From Eopsaltria australis (Eukaryota > Chordata > Aves > Passeriformes > Petroicidae): 64,000 nucleotides of DNA. How positions within the stretch are numbered: position 1 is the first letter of the stretch; every line of letters starts with the position of its first letter. A model generated the notes under the pieces. That model made no database searches. It was given only the letters and a program-made list of their open reading frames with translations, and had not been told where the DNA came from. Positions 1 to 12,400 of the stretch are shown here, piece after piece. The stretch spans positions 2,790,001 to 2,854,000 of the forward strand of contig JAVTVJ010000117.1 of NCBI GenBank assembly GCA_034509425.1. The letters are read 5' to 3'. The position numbers and the translations under genes were made by a program.

Positions 1-2621
1 ATAATTTATTTCTCTCACCACATATGCACACAAACACATTTTTGCACAAACCTGTCCCTTTGGGATTTATTGTGAATTTGTTTTCCTGCTTTTTAGGTGT
101 TTGTGTCCTCAGGTGTTCAGCCAGGTGCTGGGGTCCTCGGGCAGGGGATTTTGCAAAGTCCCCAACTGCACCATGCCACTGGAGCTGCAAATGAGAAGGG
201 CTTCCAGGAATAGCCCAGAGCAGACACCAGACACTCCTCTGAAGTCCCCTCTGGCTGCTACTGGGTGCTGGGTTGGGATCTGGGTGATGTCTTATTTGCA
301 TCACATAGCAGGAATTTGAGGGTATATCAAACAACCCACGGGCCCCTGCTGCCTGCCTCAGGGGAGAGGACTTCCCTGTCTGCATCTCCCTCTGCCGGAT
401 TCTTGCCCTGTTTGTCCATCACACAGTTACTACTGCAAACACACACTCCACATTTGCCACCCTTACCGGCACAGCTGTGTTCTGTGCAGGTGTCCTACCC
501 TCCTCTGTGCATCCCTTCCTTGGGATTCTGCTGCTCCCTCGTACAGCATTGCTGACAAATAACCCTCCAGGATAGTCATGGCAGAACCAATTGATTTTTC
601 TTGCCTCCCAGCATCTTGTAGCACAAACAGCTGTGCTATTGTTCATGAAAATCAAGTTGCAAATGGCATATCCATGTCCCTTGTACTGGCAGCTGCTGCT
701 GTTGGTATTTGATATGGCAGCTGTAGAGACAACGTGCAGAGAGCATCCTCCCACTCACTCCTCCAATCCTTGTGGGCTTGGGAGTGCTTCACACATGGCT
801 GCCAAGTGCAGACTATGTGGGCTTTGCTGGGCAGGTCTGGACAGATAGTGTGGTGGCTGAAAGGAAGCCAAAAATGTTTAGGATGCTCATTTATACTGGC
901 AGTTCTGGAGCTCCGGGTGGTGGGTATGGAAGCACTGTGGTTTTTATGTCCTGGAACATCAACTGTGTTCCTCAGCCCCTTTGTATCACCCCTCTTCAGT
1001 CCCGGTGTAAAGAAGGGGTTTAACCAACTTTAAATCAGCCAGTGGACTAACTCCCCTCTGTTCCCCATCCCCATCTTTCTCTCATGCCTCGACCTGGAAA
1101 AGGCAGCTGAAACATCTAAAGAAGCTCAGCAAAGAAGCCTGACCAGAAAGCCTGACCCTGGAAACATGCCTTGTAGGAAGAGACAGAGTAATTTAATTTT
1201 TTTTGGAATGCAGGAAGAGAGGGTTGTTTACAAATACCTTTGCTTGGAAAAAATAAGGTCTGGCATCTCGGGGTGTAGTTATCTGTTAGACAAAGAGCAA
1301 ATATCTGTGGCTTTGGAATGTAACACTGCAAAGACAAAGAAGGAGCTGTATCTTCTCTAAACCTCTGAGAAATTAGAGCAGAACTGCAGCCTTTCTGAAA
1401 AAGGGGCTCCAGTTTGAATTGGTTGATGCTGGGATGACTGGGAGAGGCTTTCTCGTCTCCATTAGGCAATCAGTAACCTTAGAAAGAAGTCCTGCTGGCT
1501 TCCAAGTCCTCTTAGCCTTGAGAAACAGCAGGGTTGTGCCTGTTTTGATATTCCATGGGTTAATACACCCTACAGTGACTTACTGAAACCTCTGCAGGTC
1601 AGGTACAGTGTTAGCAGTGGCAGGACTGTTAGGATTGTATGGATAAACCATCCAATCGTTTGCTTTAATTATGACAATACAAATCTGTTTGCTTTATGCA
1701 GTGTTTGTCGTAAGATGAATCATGGTTACCAAAATTATCGTGTAGATGATTCTATGTATAATAGCAGGCCAAGAGGTTAGAAGAGGAAGGGTTTCCGGGT
1801 TGGGCAGGAGGCACAAAGTAAAGCTACCAGATAAACAAACCATAATTTCTGTCAAGAACCTATCAACAGATTCCCACCACATGCTCTGCAAATGGGCAGC
1901 TGTGCAGAGGAGTCCGTCTGAACCGGCGTCTTGAGCGCATCATGTTTTCCAAGCGATGTGTGCAGGGCGGCATTTCCAACTCTAAATACAATCAATCAAG
2001 AGAGGCCTTCCCTGGGAAGACAGGATTTGGGCAGTCTCCAAGCTACCCAAAACATCAAGGGTTTGGATGCTGGGCTTTGGTCTTAAGCTCCTGTCTAATG
2101 AACTTCAGGAATGAATTTATAAGGATCCTTCTCTGGAGAGATGCTGACTGTGGGATCAAAGGACGGATGAGCCAATGGCTGGGCTCTGGCCCAAGGCTTT
2201 CATGCCATGCCCTACTCCCATATGGACTTCCCCTGGGCAAGTCTCTTGGGGGAATCTGTTTAACTGATCTGCAACAATTTCCACTTTTCTCCATCTGTAG
2301 AGAAAAACAAGCACTTCTAGGCCTGTTTTAGAGTCCTCTTTTGGAGGAGATGGAAGTAAAACTGCTCTAAACAAAAACCTTTGCTGCTATTTTGCTCCAG
2401 GGTACTTGAACCACATAGAGGGAAATTTGTTTGGTTGCTTTAAGGTCATGTCACGAAAGTCTTGTTAAGGTCTACTGAGGGATCAAAGAGAAGCCAAGGG
2501 GCTTCCTACAAGGCATTCAAAACATCCCCAAGAATGCTTCCTTTAGGACTGGAGCTCAGCTTAGTTCTTGCTCTTTGGCTTTTCCAGAGAAGAGCACAGG
2601 TGATGTGCTCGGAGGAGGTAT
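1..2621. other. Non-coding, nothing recognised
   Basis: No open frame here exceeds about 130 codons and none resembles a known family. No CpG island or recognised repeat is present. SLC45A4, expected on this side from mammalian gene order, does not reach into it. Confidence 0.6.
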
Positions 2622-2748
2622 GTTTGGATCAGAGTTCTTTGCATGTGGTGTGACTCTTGGGGATGATCCTGTGCAGGACCAGGAGTTGGGTTCAATAATC
2701 CTTGTGGGTCACTTCCAATTCAGGGGATTTTATGATTCCATTATTCTA
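2622..2748 (+). mobile_element. CR1 LINE 3' fragment
   Basis: This matches the 3' end of the CR1 subfamily that reads '...gtgactcttggggatgatcctgtgcaggaccagg...' and ends in a degenerate ATTCTATG-type tail. The same subfamily recurs at 15309, 41509 and 46878. Confidence 0.8.
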
Positions 2749-3267
2749 CCTACCTTCTCATTGGGATGGCAGAAGCTCCTCTCTGTGAGCTTTCCCTGAG
2801 GTTGCTGTGAGGTGAACAAGGACTTTCTCCTCCATATAAACTCAGCTTTATTTCATCTGACAGGCTCTTTCTTGTTGCATAGCAGCTGGAAAGAAGGACC
2901 TCTGTCCTGAGCTGGGCTGTTAGCACTGTATACAGTCAGGAAGGAAAAGCAAAATCTCTTGTGTTAGAACTTAGACCCATGCGTCCATGCCTAAATTAAT
3001 CTGATCTCTGACACTATAGTCCAGAGCCATGAAGAAGGACAGTTTCATGAACTAAGACCTTAATATGGTGCCAGCATTGGCTGCTTACAAGAACACGTAG
3101 TGAAACTCACATCTCTGCCCGGGAAGTTTGGGTGCTTTTTGTTGCATTTGAAGAAGAAGGAATCAGAAGGATGGGAAGTGTGTGAGTCATCATCCCATGA
3201 CGTATTTGAAAGATGTGTAGATGTGACACTTAGGGACATAGTGGTGGCCTTGACATAGATGGGTAAA
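2749..3267. other. Non-coding spacer between two CR1 scraps
   Basis: I see no coding or structural signal in it. Confidence 0.6.
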
Positions 3268-3328
3268 CAGTTAGACTTCATGATCTCCTAGGTCCTTTCC
3301 AACCAAATGATCATATGACTCTGTGGTT
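3268..3328 (+). mobile_element. CR1 LINE 3' terminal fragment (short)
   Basis: About 60 bases resemble the last part of CR1: a 'tgatctcctaggtcctttcc' core followed by degenerate ATGATYCTATG-like repeats. No other part of the element remains. Confidence 0.65.
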
Positions 3329-6300
3329 GCAGTGGATATTCTCCCTTGCATCCCCATTAGGTCCCAATAGCTGAACGGGGCCCACCACAAAGCACTGAAA
3401 TACTGCAATGAAGTGATTGATTATTTCTTGTGCCTGGGGACATGCTGCAATCCCAGTCTGCCCTGCCTGGGATGCCCTGCAGAGCATGGAACATGTGCTG
3501 TGATGTGACATTTCAGGTGGCACCATCTATCATAAGCGTCACCCAGCACTTCCCATGACAATCCTGCTCGTCATGTAACCAACATTTACGATGGATGCTG
3601 ATACGAGTCCATGAGCACCCACACAGCACCAGATCCCCTGCTGCATCCCCAGCACCCTCTTCCCAAGGGAGTAGGGATAAAAATCCACTTCCTCTTTCCC
3701 AGAACACAGGAGACCTTCCTGTCTTCTACTGCAAGACCACAAAAGCTCAGATGAATGTGGGGAGATGACCCTCATCCCTTTCCTGGGCCTCACCATGGGA
3801 AGGCGATAAAGTGCTCTGCTTTTAAGCTTTTTCTTCCTAAAATGGGAGTCTTCCAGCTCTTTTCCAAGCACTGGCATCCTCCCCAGAGCTCCTGTTTTGG
3901 GACTAATTGTGTCTAGAAGAGGAAGAGCAAGCCGGCCCTCACTTGTTTTCCTATGTCATGCTTTGCTGGGTATGTCCCTGTGCTCCTTGTCTGTTTTCCT
4001 CTGTCCTATCTTCCTCATCCTTGTTCTTACTAGCCCTGCCCTTCATGGAACTCAACTTATTGTTTAACCTGTTGGGTCCCTCTCCTTCTCTTCTTCCTTT
4101 ATTACTTTGTGGCTTAGGTTCCTCTGCAATGTCCTCTTCATCTTTGTCTGTCCCAGAGTAGCTGTGGAGATCAGATCTATCTTCTCCGAAATCCTTGCCC
4201 AGGGCCACTCCTTCCCTTACACCTGGAAGGCCGGTACAGAAGAGGCAGAGTGACCTGTGCTCATATTCCTAACATGGCAATTCCACTTTCCTCAGCCTTT
4301 CTGCCCACAGAGCCCACACCTGCTTGCAGTGCTTATTAGTGCTGATTAGCCTGACTAATGAGCCTCTTCTGCACACATTTTAAAGAGACCAAACCCCAGA
4401 GGGACAAGGAAGGAAGAAATTGCTCTTGCACATGGCTGTGCTGTTTCCTCTTGGCAGTTATCAGATGGTTGTGGAGGGAGAGCAGAGCTTGCTCAGAGCC
4501 CAGGAGAAAGCTAGACTGGCAGATAACCTCACATGTGGAGTCAGGGGCTCATTTTCTGGTGCAGAATTGGAGATCTTCAGCTTTGCTGGGCCCTGGCAGT
4601 GCAGTGTGACTGAGGGCTGGCTATTGTACAGCATTGCCTTGCTACAGGTTTCTGGGCTGTAACAGGAAAAGCCTTGCAAAGACAGAAGTGCTTTGAATCC
4701 TGGGCTGTGCTGGATACAATGCAGGTGAGACACACAGCAGGGAGAGAAAGAGACTCAACTATTTCTGAATACCCATCCCCTGGCATGTCAACAGCCTGCA
4801 AACATCTGTGTGTTGTGACTCAGGCTCGTGGTTAGCAGAGATTTTGTGTCCCAGGAATGACCGAAATCCCAAGAAATACATGAGAGATTTTTCACCATCT
4901 TTCTTTGCTGGCCTCTGGGCAGCTGGTAGAAGAGGATATTTCTAATTCGCTTTACAGGATTTTAGATGCACAAGAGAAGCACAGCACATCAAAGAGGAAT
5001 GAATGCTGTAATTCCCTGAAAGGTCGGGGCTTTTTACAGAGCTCTTTATTGCTGTTAAACTCTTTAGGGAACACATTCTGTCTACCACAAACTTGGTGGT
5101 GGTAGTATGACATGCAATGCCTATCCATCCCAACTCCTATTTCAGCCTCTGGGGAATGATCCAGATCCTCAAAGACTGCTAAGTACTAGATTTAATTTGA
5201 AATCATTGAGAATTTGGCATCTAAATCTTTAAATACTCTGCATAAAAAGACTGCCCTGCAAAGGGTGACTTTTGTGTGCTTTACCTTGGCAGTCTCTGCT
5301 TGTATTTAGTGATGCATGGAATCACTCACATTGCCCTTGGAAGCTTCCCTGTTTTGTCATTGTGTGGCTGTTCTCATCAGAGAAAGGGCAGGCTCGAGTA
5401 AGAGCAGGACAATTCCAATTCCTGTTGGTGATCACTAAGAGACAACCCAAGGAGATGCCCTGAGCAGAGGGATGGTGCAGATTGAGGGGTGAGGGACCTT
5501 GCCCCAGTCTCCAGAAACACAAAAAACTGAGGGATGCTGCAGCAGCAATGGGAACTGGCAGGTGGAAGGTGCCCCCCTAAACTGTGCCATTTGGGGAAAT
5601 ATTTCTGATGATAGCTGAGTTTTTGGTTCTGCTTTTCAACTTTGTGCCCTGAGCAAAAATGGGTGATTTTAAATAGTATAGAAGTTTAGCAAGTACTGCA
5701 CCCTGAGGAAAAGTGAGATGCGCAAACAGTATGGATTAAACAGAGGGCTCAAAAAGTCACAAAAAAGTAGGTTAGTTTGTGAAAAATTTTACCTCTTTCC
5801 CATTTTTGGAGACTGTGTCCTTAATAAGGGACCAGACCCTGTTTTGGAGCTGGTATAAAATGAAGAAGGGACCACTGGAATCTCTGGATAAGGCAATAGC
5901 CATTAAAAAGAAAGAGAATTATCCAGTCTCAGGAGGCTTTTATGGGGAGAGAATAATACACTGACAGTAAGAGGAATTCAGACTACCACAAGTGAAGTTT
6001 ACAGTAGACAGACAGAGCTTTGACTGAGATGCTGTTTAGGAGCTTAAAATCTAAGCAAATCATCTTAGTGATTTTACACTGACCTCAAATGAACAACTGA
6101 ACTGAGAAAGACGTTAAGACATTTCTGTATATGGCAAAAATACTGTTGATAGCTAGAGAATGGGAGGTGTGAATCTGCGGGTTGTTGGAACAAAGAAGCT
6201 AAAATAAGCTATGCACAGGGCCTGCACATTTCCTCCTGTTTCTCTGAGCAGCCTTTGCAAAAGACTGCTGTTAACAGCTCTGTATGTGTGACACACATTT

Positions 6301-7948
6301 TCATTACAAACAGCTTGGGAGGCATGGAAAGGTCTGAGCATGTGTGGTGGGCTGGCGGGCTTGAGTTTTCAGGGGTTTTCAGGGAAGTGCAGACCTCTGA
6401 GGCACAAAATTGCTTTCTCCAAAGGCGGGACTGGTGGAAAATGGTGGCAGAAATGCGAACTGGCCAGACTGGCTGAGAAGTCAGAGCCTGATCCATGTGT
6501 GCTGATGCATCATCTGACAGATGTTGGCTGTGAGGTGCCTGTATCAGTGATTTACAGATGAATAAGGAAATAGATGAGGCAGAAGGAAACCGCGGTACAG
6601 TTGGGCCCTGGGAAGTGAAACAATGACCAGGACAACAGTCTTACCTCCCATGGGATGGTGCCTTAGTGTTGGTGGCCCTCATCACCACCTCCTGGAAGGA
6701 AAATCCTCCTCAAAGGAATGGAGGTCCCAGAAGAAGGGCACTGAGTCAGCTGCATTGCTTGGGAAAGAGCTCCCATGCCTGTCAATGGCCTTAGTGGCAA
6801 TTACAGACTCCACTGTCTGGAACAGGTACTGGAACACCCCGTTCCCTGTTTTGCAGTGGTATTGATGGTTCCAATTTTATTCCCATTGGACTGGTCAGGG
6901 AAACAGGTTAGGTGAAACATATATGTGTTGCAAAGAGGCAAATTCTTGCAAACCCTGTTGCAAGAGGCTGTTTGAGGCATTGTTTATGTTGTGCTGCTGT
7001 GGAATGGAGATGGCTGTACCACAGTCAGATCTCAGGGAGGCAGAGTGCTCCAGGATGCTCTGGCTTGGACCCGCACCACATCTTCTGACAGGTAACACCA
7101 CTGAGTGCTAGAAAAAGCTGGTCACTAGACTTGATGAACTCTTAGGAGCCTTCCAGATGGAGTGGCCCTGGATGTGAGTGAGGAAATGTGGAGCAACAAC
7201 AACAACAGTTATTGCTGTTCATACCACAGGTTTTTCCTAGGATTTTTTTTTGCCTTTGCATTGCTTCATTGATATAATGTCATCTAAAACATTCCCTCAT
7301 CATTATGGCTAGAATTTTGCAGCATCCTTAGCCTCTTTAAACCTTTAAAAGCCTTTAAACATGGCTCTTTAAAACAACCTAGTGAGTTTGTACTGGGGTG
7401 AATTTCCACCTAGATGCCTGAGATGAGTCCTTTTTCTGTGCTTGGAAGTATTGGCATTTGAGTGACTGAGTGGATGGACTGCTGAGGGAACAGGGAACAG
7501 CAAGCCCTGATGTTACAACATTCCAGGAAGAAAAACCAAACCAGAGTAGTACAGCCTCATAGTCTGGTTCTGGTTTTCATCTTGGCTGTTCCTCAGGGAG
7601 ACAGAGCAGAACAGCAGAGTTTGCTGGGACGCATGTTCATTTTCACAGATTTTTGTATACTCATCTGCAGTTCAGGGGATTTAGTGATCCAAATACAGGT
7701 GTAACATATCCTTAACCTCTCCCTAACACAGACAATGTGTATGAAAATATATACATTGACATGTATTTTTTCTTATAGCCAAGAGGAGACTTCACTGCTT
7801 GACTTCATCTCTTTCCTGAGAAGGTTCAAACTTTTTCAGGAACAAATGAGTGGTGACTAGCAACATGTGGGTTAGAATACTTTCTATCCCATTCCACTGG
7901 CATCTAAAATCTTTGTAGTGGATAGCTCTGGAAACATCCCTCTTGTCC
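3329..7948. other. Non-coding, downstream of GPR20
   Basis: Only short anonymous frames (up to about 112 codons) and a small (CAA)n run at 7194-7207 are seen. No conserved exon pattern with splice sites was found. Confidence 0.6.
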
Positions 7949-8346
7949 TTTATTCTTAAGCATATACCCAAGGCACAAAAATATTTCATTACAAACCAGA
8001 GCTATCCTGCTTTCTAAGTCATCCTAGAAGCGTTGCATTATGATGACAAACATGAAAAGAAAACCACAGTAAAGAGTTTGTTGCTAGCAAAATGTCTGTA
8101 TTAAAATACAAAGAAAACTTCCCTGCTGGGAACAGTAATTAATAGACTCTCTTTTGTATGGTAGTAACAGCATTGTAGGTTCCATTTCCACACAGACCAC
8201 AATGTTCTTGAGGAATAAATTCCACCACTGTCAGTCTGAACCTCAGCCTAAAACACAAAGAGTTCAACAACAATAGTGTTGTGCATCCAAGCAATATTCC
8301 ACCATCATGGCACTGGCTTACTGCAGCGTGTCCCATCAGATGTGGG
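7949..8346 (-). other. GPR20: GPR20 3' UTR and candidate poly(A) signal
   Basis: The first canonical AATAAA on the minus strand after the stop codon is at 7954-7949; the plus strand reads TTTATT. That gives a 3' UTR of roughly 400 bases. No ATTAAA or AATAAA lies between it and the stop. Use of this site is inferred; transcript ends are not visible in genomic sequence. Confidence 0.45.
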
Positions 8347-9396
8347 CTATATCTGGACACTGCTTGGTGCTGGCAAGCTCAGAGGGCTTCCTATTGTGTT
8401 TGAGAAGGCGATGATTGCGTTGGAGCCCTTCGTACCCGGGATGTCTGCATTAGTTTGCTCTGGCTCTGTTTTCCTGAAGATGTTTTTCATGGTTGACTGG
8501 AAGTTATTGGTGACAAAGCAATAGACAATGGGGTCCATGCAGCTATTGAGGCTGCTCAGAGTCACTGTCACGTGGTAGACGAGGAGGCTGACGTTGTGGG
8601 GCATGTCTGGGTTGATGGAGATTGCAACCTGTAGCACGTGGAAAGGAGTGAAGCAGATCATGAAGATGATGAGGACGGTGATAAGGAGCTGCACAGCCCT
8701 CATTCTCCTCTCCCGGCTCTGGTGCATGAGGCTGGGCTTGGACAGGGCACACATAATCCTGGTGGTGAAGAAGATGATTATGATGAGGGGGAAGAAGTAC
8801 TCGCAGACCATCAGGACCAGGATCTTAGAGAGGCAGCACTCTGCAAACCTTATCGCCATGGTCAGGATGGAGAAAGTCACCACAGTGGCAAAGATCCAAA
8901 TGAAGATGCAGATCCCCTTGGCACAGGTGGGGTTCCTCCATTTTCGTGAGGCTTCCACCTGCACGATTGCCAGGTAGCGGTCAACGCAGATGCACGTCAA
9001 GAAGAGGATGCTGCAGTACATGTTGACAAAGTAGCCAAAGATGTGAACCAAGGAACACCTCTTGCAGTCCCCTGCACTGTAGAATATGATGATCCGGACA
9101 GGCAAGGAAAAGCCCACCAGGAGATCAGTTACAATCAAGTTGATGGTGTAAATAACGGAGGTGGTTTTTGTCTTGGTACGGAAGCAGAAGACATACAGCG
9201 CCAAGCTGTTCAGCACAACACCCACCAGGAAAATGATGGCGTTGACTACCATCAGGACAATCCACAGGCTGTAAAAATTTGTGTGCAGTTGTTCATCCGA
9301 GTGGATGAACTTGGAGAACAAGTTGATGTTGGAGTTCGGTTGCTCGGTGGAGTTGGTAGAGGCCAGGGCTGGCAGTTGGGTGGAGGAGGTCGGCAT
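8347..9396 (-). CDS. GPR20: GPR20, orphan class A G-protein-coupled receptor (complete, single coding exon, 349 aa)
   Basis: The frame runs from ATG at 9396 to TAG at 8347 and encodes a seven-helix receptor of 349 residues; the mammalian protein is about 358. Visible class A landmarks are N63 in TM1 (VVLNSLAL), D91 in TM2 (IVTDLLVG), DRY at 139-141 after TM3, CFTPFH at 248-253 in TM6, and DPIVY at 288-292, the common D-variant of NPxxY, in TM7. The block [14 protein letters not shown] and the segment [16 protein letters not shown] match GPR20 rather than the related P2Y/GPR35-type receptors. N15 and N268 are N-glycosylation sequons (N-terminus and ECL3). C111/C114 near TM3 and C187/C188 in ECL2 can supply the conserved disulfide. 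The reading can be extended two codons to a GTG at 9402, but the ATG at 9396 has A at -3 and is the natural eukaryotic start. GPR20 is a plasma-membrane receptor reported to couple to Gi constitutively; its endogenous ligand is unsettled. No frameshift or missing motif is seen. The open frames on the opposite strand here are shadows. Confidence 0.97.
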   Translation of the reverse strand: MPTSSTQLPALASTNSTEQPNSNINLFSKFIHSDEQLHTNFYSLWIVLMVVNAIIFLVGVVLNSLALYVFCFRTKTKTTSVIYTINLIVTDLLVGFSLPVRIIIFYSAGDCKRCSLVHIFGYFVNMYCSILFLTCICVDRYLAIVQVEASRKWRNPTCAKGICIFIWIFATVVTFSILTMAIRFAECCLSKILVLMVCEYFFPLIIIIFFTTRIMCALSKPSLMHQSRERRMRAVQLLITVLIIFMICFTPFHVLQVAISINPDMPHNVSLLVYHVTVTLSSLNSCMDPIVYCFVTNNFQSTMKNIFRKTEPEQTNADIPGTKGSNAIIAFSNTIGSPLSLPAPSSVQI

Positions 9397-9418
9397 GGTC
9401 ACTGACTTCCAGCAGTCT
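9397..9418 (-). other. GPR20: GPR20 exon 2: 3' splice site and 20-base 5' UTR
   Basis: Read on the minus strand, a pyrimidine tract (about 9420-9435, CTGTTTCTTTTCTTCCAG) ends in AG at 9418-9417. The exon then begins at 9416 and runs 20 bases to the ATG. This is a near-consensus acceptor. It implies that the GPR20 mRNA has an upstream non-coding exon, as in other vertebrates, and that nothing upstream of 9416 should be counted as coding. There is no in-frame stop within the 20 bases, so the splice site itself supports the start choice. Confidence 0.85.
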
Positions 9419-12400
9419 GGAAGAAAAGAAACAGAGGTATAGTGGTAAATGTGTCAGCATTCCTTAGGGCTCAAAATCTTGTCACCTAAGAACATTTTAA
9501 CCAACATATTTGCACATCCTGAGTAGTAGATCCCCATCTGCCAATACGGGATTACCAATAATCACAAGGAAAATACCTGGGTTTAAAATTACTGTTTTCC
9601 AGTGGTTCCAGATGCATGTTTTAGAGAAGATACACACTCCCCACTTCAAGTTTCTCTTCCTTTTCCTTGTATATAAATAGTTTTAAACCAGAAGACCTTT
9701 CTATAACCATAACCCTAGCATTTGATTCCTAAAATATAATATCCCTTGCCTTGGGCAGGTGATCCCATCAGAGAGTTACGTGCAGCAGTGTTTTCAGGAG
9801 CTGTAAGATTTCCCTGAAATCAAAGAATGGCTGAATTTTTTAGGAAAGCAGAAGCAGGTTATGTGACATCTTCTAGAGATCTCAGCAACAGCAGCCGGGA
9901 GATTTCAAGCTAAGGGCGTTAGCCACTACTCGTGCCAGGGTTTGACAGTTTAATTTGCAAATCATTCCTGACTTATACACTATTTTAAACTGATTTGTAT
10001 ATTAGAAAGATTAAAAAAAAGCGCCCAATATATACAGAGACTTGGCTGGTTTAAATAAAAATAAATGGTTGAAAAATGTCTGGAATATCTCAAAGTGGCT
10101 GGGCAGGGCTTTGAGGTTAAAAAAATCAGCTTGGATCAGCAGAGAATGATGCTGAAAGACTTGATTTATGAGGGTTTGAAATCCCTGCTACCAATGAGCC
10201 AAATGTGGAAGGACTGGGAGACAAGGAGCTGCAAACATATCTCCCAGCGCTCACAGAACTGCAGTGTGCCTGGGCTGGTTATCTCAGTGTGGAAGGCTGG
10301 AATTGATGAGGGAGTCTGGATGTCCAGCTTCCCCAAGCATGCCCCATCCTCTGGCAGCTTTTTTTTCCCTCCTCCTCTAATCCTTTTTGCTGCTTAAGGG
10401 GATCAGGAGGCTGGACCAAAGGTGTTCTATCACCTGTGAGATGCTTCAAGCTGTTGGTGCTGTGTAGAACATGGAGGAGGAAGCCACTTAGGACAGAAGT
10501 GAAAAGTGGATCCTGAGGAGAGTCCCTGCTGGCCAGGGGACAGTATTTTGCAGGGACAGTACTAGCTGGGTCCAGAGAACATCACAGCAGCTCTGAGCCT
10601 GCCTGATGAATGCCAAAACCTTCTCCTGCCTGGTCACCAACTCTCTCTGCATTTCCTGCATACAGCACTCCTGATGTGTGTCACAAGTGTTTGGCCAATA
10701 GTCAACATTCAAGATCGAGAGTCCTCATGGGATGCTACAGCCTAGTTGTGATTACTCTGCATGGCTCATTCGAGCCAGGTGAGAGTGAAGCAGAGCATTT
10801 TTTGAGAAAAACAGAGATTAGGACTGAGAATTTAGAGGATCAGGTGTGAAAATTCTTGGAGAAGTGACTTTGCCATCATGATGAAGCCTGAGTTTGTTGG
10901 TCTGGAGTCTAGGGATTGCTCTAGTTTGTTCTTGCCTCTCAGTCTGTGGAAGTGGTGTGAAGGAAAAAGCTGGTTTTTAATCTCCTTGAGTTCAGAAGGC
11001 TATTTCTAATCAAATGGCAGTTTGTTTTGTTTAGGTAGACACTGAAGCCCAAGGAGATGAATTATCCATTGGAATGGCTGGTGCTCAAACATGAAACCCT
11101 CCTGAGATCCAAGCCAGTGCCAGAGTACACTGCAGGACTGAAATCCTGAAGCCTGGGTCAGGGCCACCTGTAATGTCCCAAAGAACTACTGGCCAAAGAG
11201 GAACAATGCTGTTTTCTGTCCCCTTTTACCTCTAGGCCATCTCCAGCAGAAACCAGACACTGGAACATCATCTCTTTTGGGAATGACCAGATTACCTCAC
11301 CCTGCACTGAGCTCTGGTGGTAGTCAAAGCAGCACACATGTTCATGGCGTTTTGTCTGGGTCTGACTGAGCCTGCAGACTCCTGAGGGAGAGTCTTGTCT
11401 CTTTACATTTTGTACCAAGCATGCTGTCAGAGAAAAACAGGAAAAACTGGCCCCAAGACAGGCTGAAGGTAGTGGAGTTGCAAAGTCTGGCACCTGAGAA
11501 AGATGCATGGGGAGGATGCAGAACCCTGGCTCATTTTCTGCTGATTTCCTAAAATTCTCACCATCTTCTCTGTTTGTTTGTTTCACTCTTTAATTATGAA
11601 AACAAACTGAAATGAGCAGATGCCTGGATCTGCTCCCAGCTTTCTCTTTGCAGATGCTATCAAGAGGAGAGCTGTGGAAGCCAGGGAATAAAGAAAGACT
11701 TTGATGCCTTTGGAGTGCAGTGTGAGCTTGTATATCTATGTTTAGTCACATACTTGGGCAAGGGGAGAGTCACCCATCCCATCCCTGAGCATGCACTAAA
11801 CTGTACTGAATTGCAGATACATTTGTCTTCTCATCGTAATTCCATGGCACTGGCTGTTTGCTCTGATTTTGCATCTGGTTAGCTTGCCTCCTCTGGGAGA
11901 TTTTTATTAAGTCTGAGATCCCTTATCACAAGCACCTGATATTCATCTTATTTTGCCTTTCTTGACTCAGTGAAATCGGCACCTCCAAATACATTCTAAT
12001 GTTCCTCCTCCTCACAATGCCTTTGAGGGATGTAGGGCGTGTTACAGACAAATAGAAAATTAAAATCAGTATATACAATGTCCTGGCTTACATAGTCACC
12101 TTTTCCACTGAGCCCCATGTGGAAGGAAATAAACTCCAGATATTGTAAACTGCTGAAAAACAACAGGTAACATTGTGTTTGCCAAATTGAATATGCAAAG
12201 AAGTGCTGCATTAGAGTTCATGTCTTTTCCCAGTCTATCGCTGCCCTATCTGAATTCAAAATCCAAACAATTACATGAAAGAAGTCCCGGCAAATTTAAT
12301 TAATCCTGAAGATTTCCTCCCTGACAGTCTGTGGAAAAGCTGCCTCTTGGGCTGTGGTGGGAAAAATCTTCCTCTAATCAAATTGTTACTGATGGATGTT

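Noticed and set aside
4328..4362. ATTAG...CTAAT short inverted motif near 4338-4360
   Set aside because: Only a few base pairs; expected by chance in 64 kb.
8543..9405. Plus- and minus-strand open frames of 69-127 codons overlapping GPR20 in other frames
   Set aside because: They are shadows of the GPR20 coding sequence; their translations are low-complexity and match no family.
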